Origin: Anderseniella sp051010195
GTDB lineage: Bacteria; Pseudomonadota; Alphaproteobacteria; Rhizobiales; Aestuariivirgaceae
Length of the DNA stretch: 5,024 bases
Assembly: GCA_051010195.1 (NCBI GenBank)
Contig: JBPCVV010000233.1
Span: forward strand, 1 to 5,024
Direction of reading: 5' to 3'
In this document: one piece after another, positions 4,750 to 5,024 of the stretch
How positions within the stretch are numbered: position 1 is the stretch's first letter
How the letters are laid out: the number at the start of each line of letters is the position of its first letter
The notes under the pieces: generated by a model
Told to the model about the DNA's origin: nothing
What the model saw: the letters and a program-made list of their open reading frames with translations, nothing else
The model's database searches: none
Program-made: the position numbers and the translations under genes

Positions 4750-5024
4750 TTTTGCACATGGCGGCGCCACACCTGCCCTGCGTCTTGAGGCGATTGCGCG
4801 GACCTACACCCAGGGCTCGCGCACCATCGATATTTTCAAGGACCTTTCGCTGGAAGTTTATCCGGGTGAAGTCGTGGCGCTGGTCGGTGAGTCCGGCACC
4901 GGCAAGTCATCGCTTTTGCACATTGCCGGCCTGTTGGAAAAACCGACCGGCGGCGACGTCCTTGTGGCGGGTGAAAACTGCACGCGGCTGGAAGATGGCG
5001 CGGCGACCCGCGTGCGCCGGCTGG
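4742..5024 (+). CDS. lolD: Lipoprotein-releasing system ATP-binding protein LolD (partial)
   Basis: The first 94 residues of an ABC ATPase, running off the window end; a full LolD is about 225-235 residues. It starts at the ATG at 4742, overlapping the end of lolC/E by eight bases in another frame, with AGAGG at 4728-4732 nine bases upstream. This indicates translational coupling of the two subunits. The sequence shows an aromatic A-loop residue at Y22, a D-L-S-L-E-V-Y-P-G-E strand, and Walker A G-E-S-G-T-G-K-S-S at 49-57 with catalytic K55. L-L-H-I-A-G-L-L-E-K-P-T-G-G follows, close to LolD and MacB-type ATPases. LolD binds the cytoplasmic loop of LolC/E and powers lipoprotein release with ATP. 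The Q-loop, signature motif and Walker B lie outside the window. The lolC/E partner makes LolD the best call over other small ABC ATPases. Confidence 0.93.
   Translation, partial: MNDFAHGGATPALRLEAIARTYTQGSRTIDIFKDLSLEVYPGEVVALVGESGTGKSSLLHIAGLLEKPTGGDVLVAGENCTRLEDGAATRVRRL

Overview
The window is a compact stretch of alphaproteobacterial housekeeping DNA with every recognised gene on the + strand. The order is era (3' end), recO, a methylmalonyl-CoA epimerase gene, a DUF1467-type membrane protein gene, proS, lolC/E and lolD (5' part). A 440-residue ProS without the large editing insertion, a RecO beginning MEW and the recO/mce/DUF1467/proS/lolCD order suggest an alphaproteobacterium, probably Hyphomicrobiales-like. 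That placement is inferred from protein character and gene order, not from a database search.

Layout. Bases 1-143 are the end of Era (KH domain). A 131-base AT-richer gap leads to recO (275-997), whose start is fixed by a well-spaced Shine-Dalgarno sequence. A 105-base gap precedes mce (1103-1507), which overlaps the DUF1467 gene (1507-1788) by one base in a TGATG junction. A 335-base intergenic region (1789-2123) follows. It starts with a terminator-like hairpin whose T-run lies on the minus-strand side, then holds several perfect inverted repeats that can form mutually exclusive helices. proS (2124-3446), lolC/E (3481-4749) and lolD (from 4742) follow closely and look like one transcription unit.

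Functions. Era (30S maturation GTPase) and RecO (RecFOR recombination mediator) are unrelated jobs that are often adjacent. The epimerase interconverts the methylmalonyl-CoA stereoisomers between propionyl-CoA carboxylase and the mutase. DUF1467 is a small two-helix membrane protein of unknown role. ProS charges tRNA-Pro. LolC/E with LolD forms the ABC exporter that releases outer-membrane lipoproteins to LolA.

No defence system, mobile element, CRISPR array, tRNA or rRNA is visible. The only part not explained by ordinary genes is the structured region upstream of proS. It could be a cis-regulatory leader or a small RNA locus, and its strand and function are unresolved.
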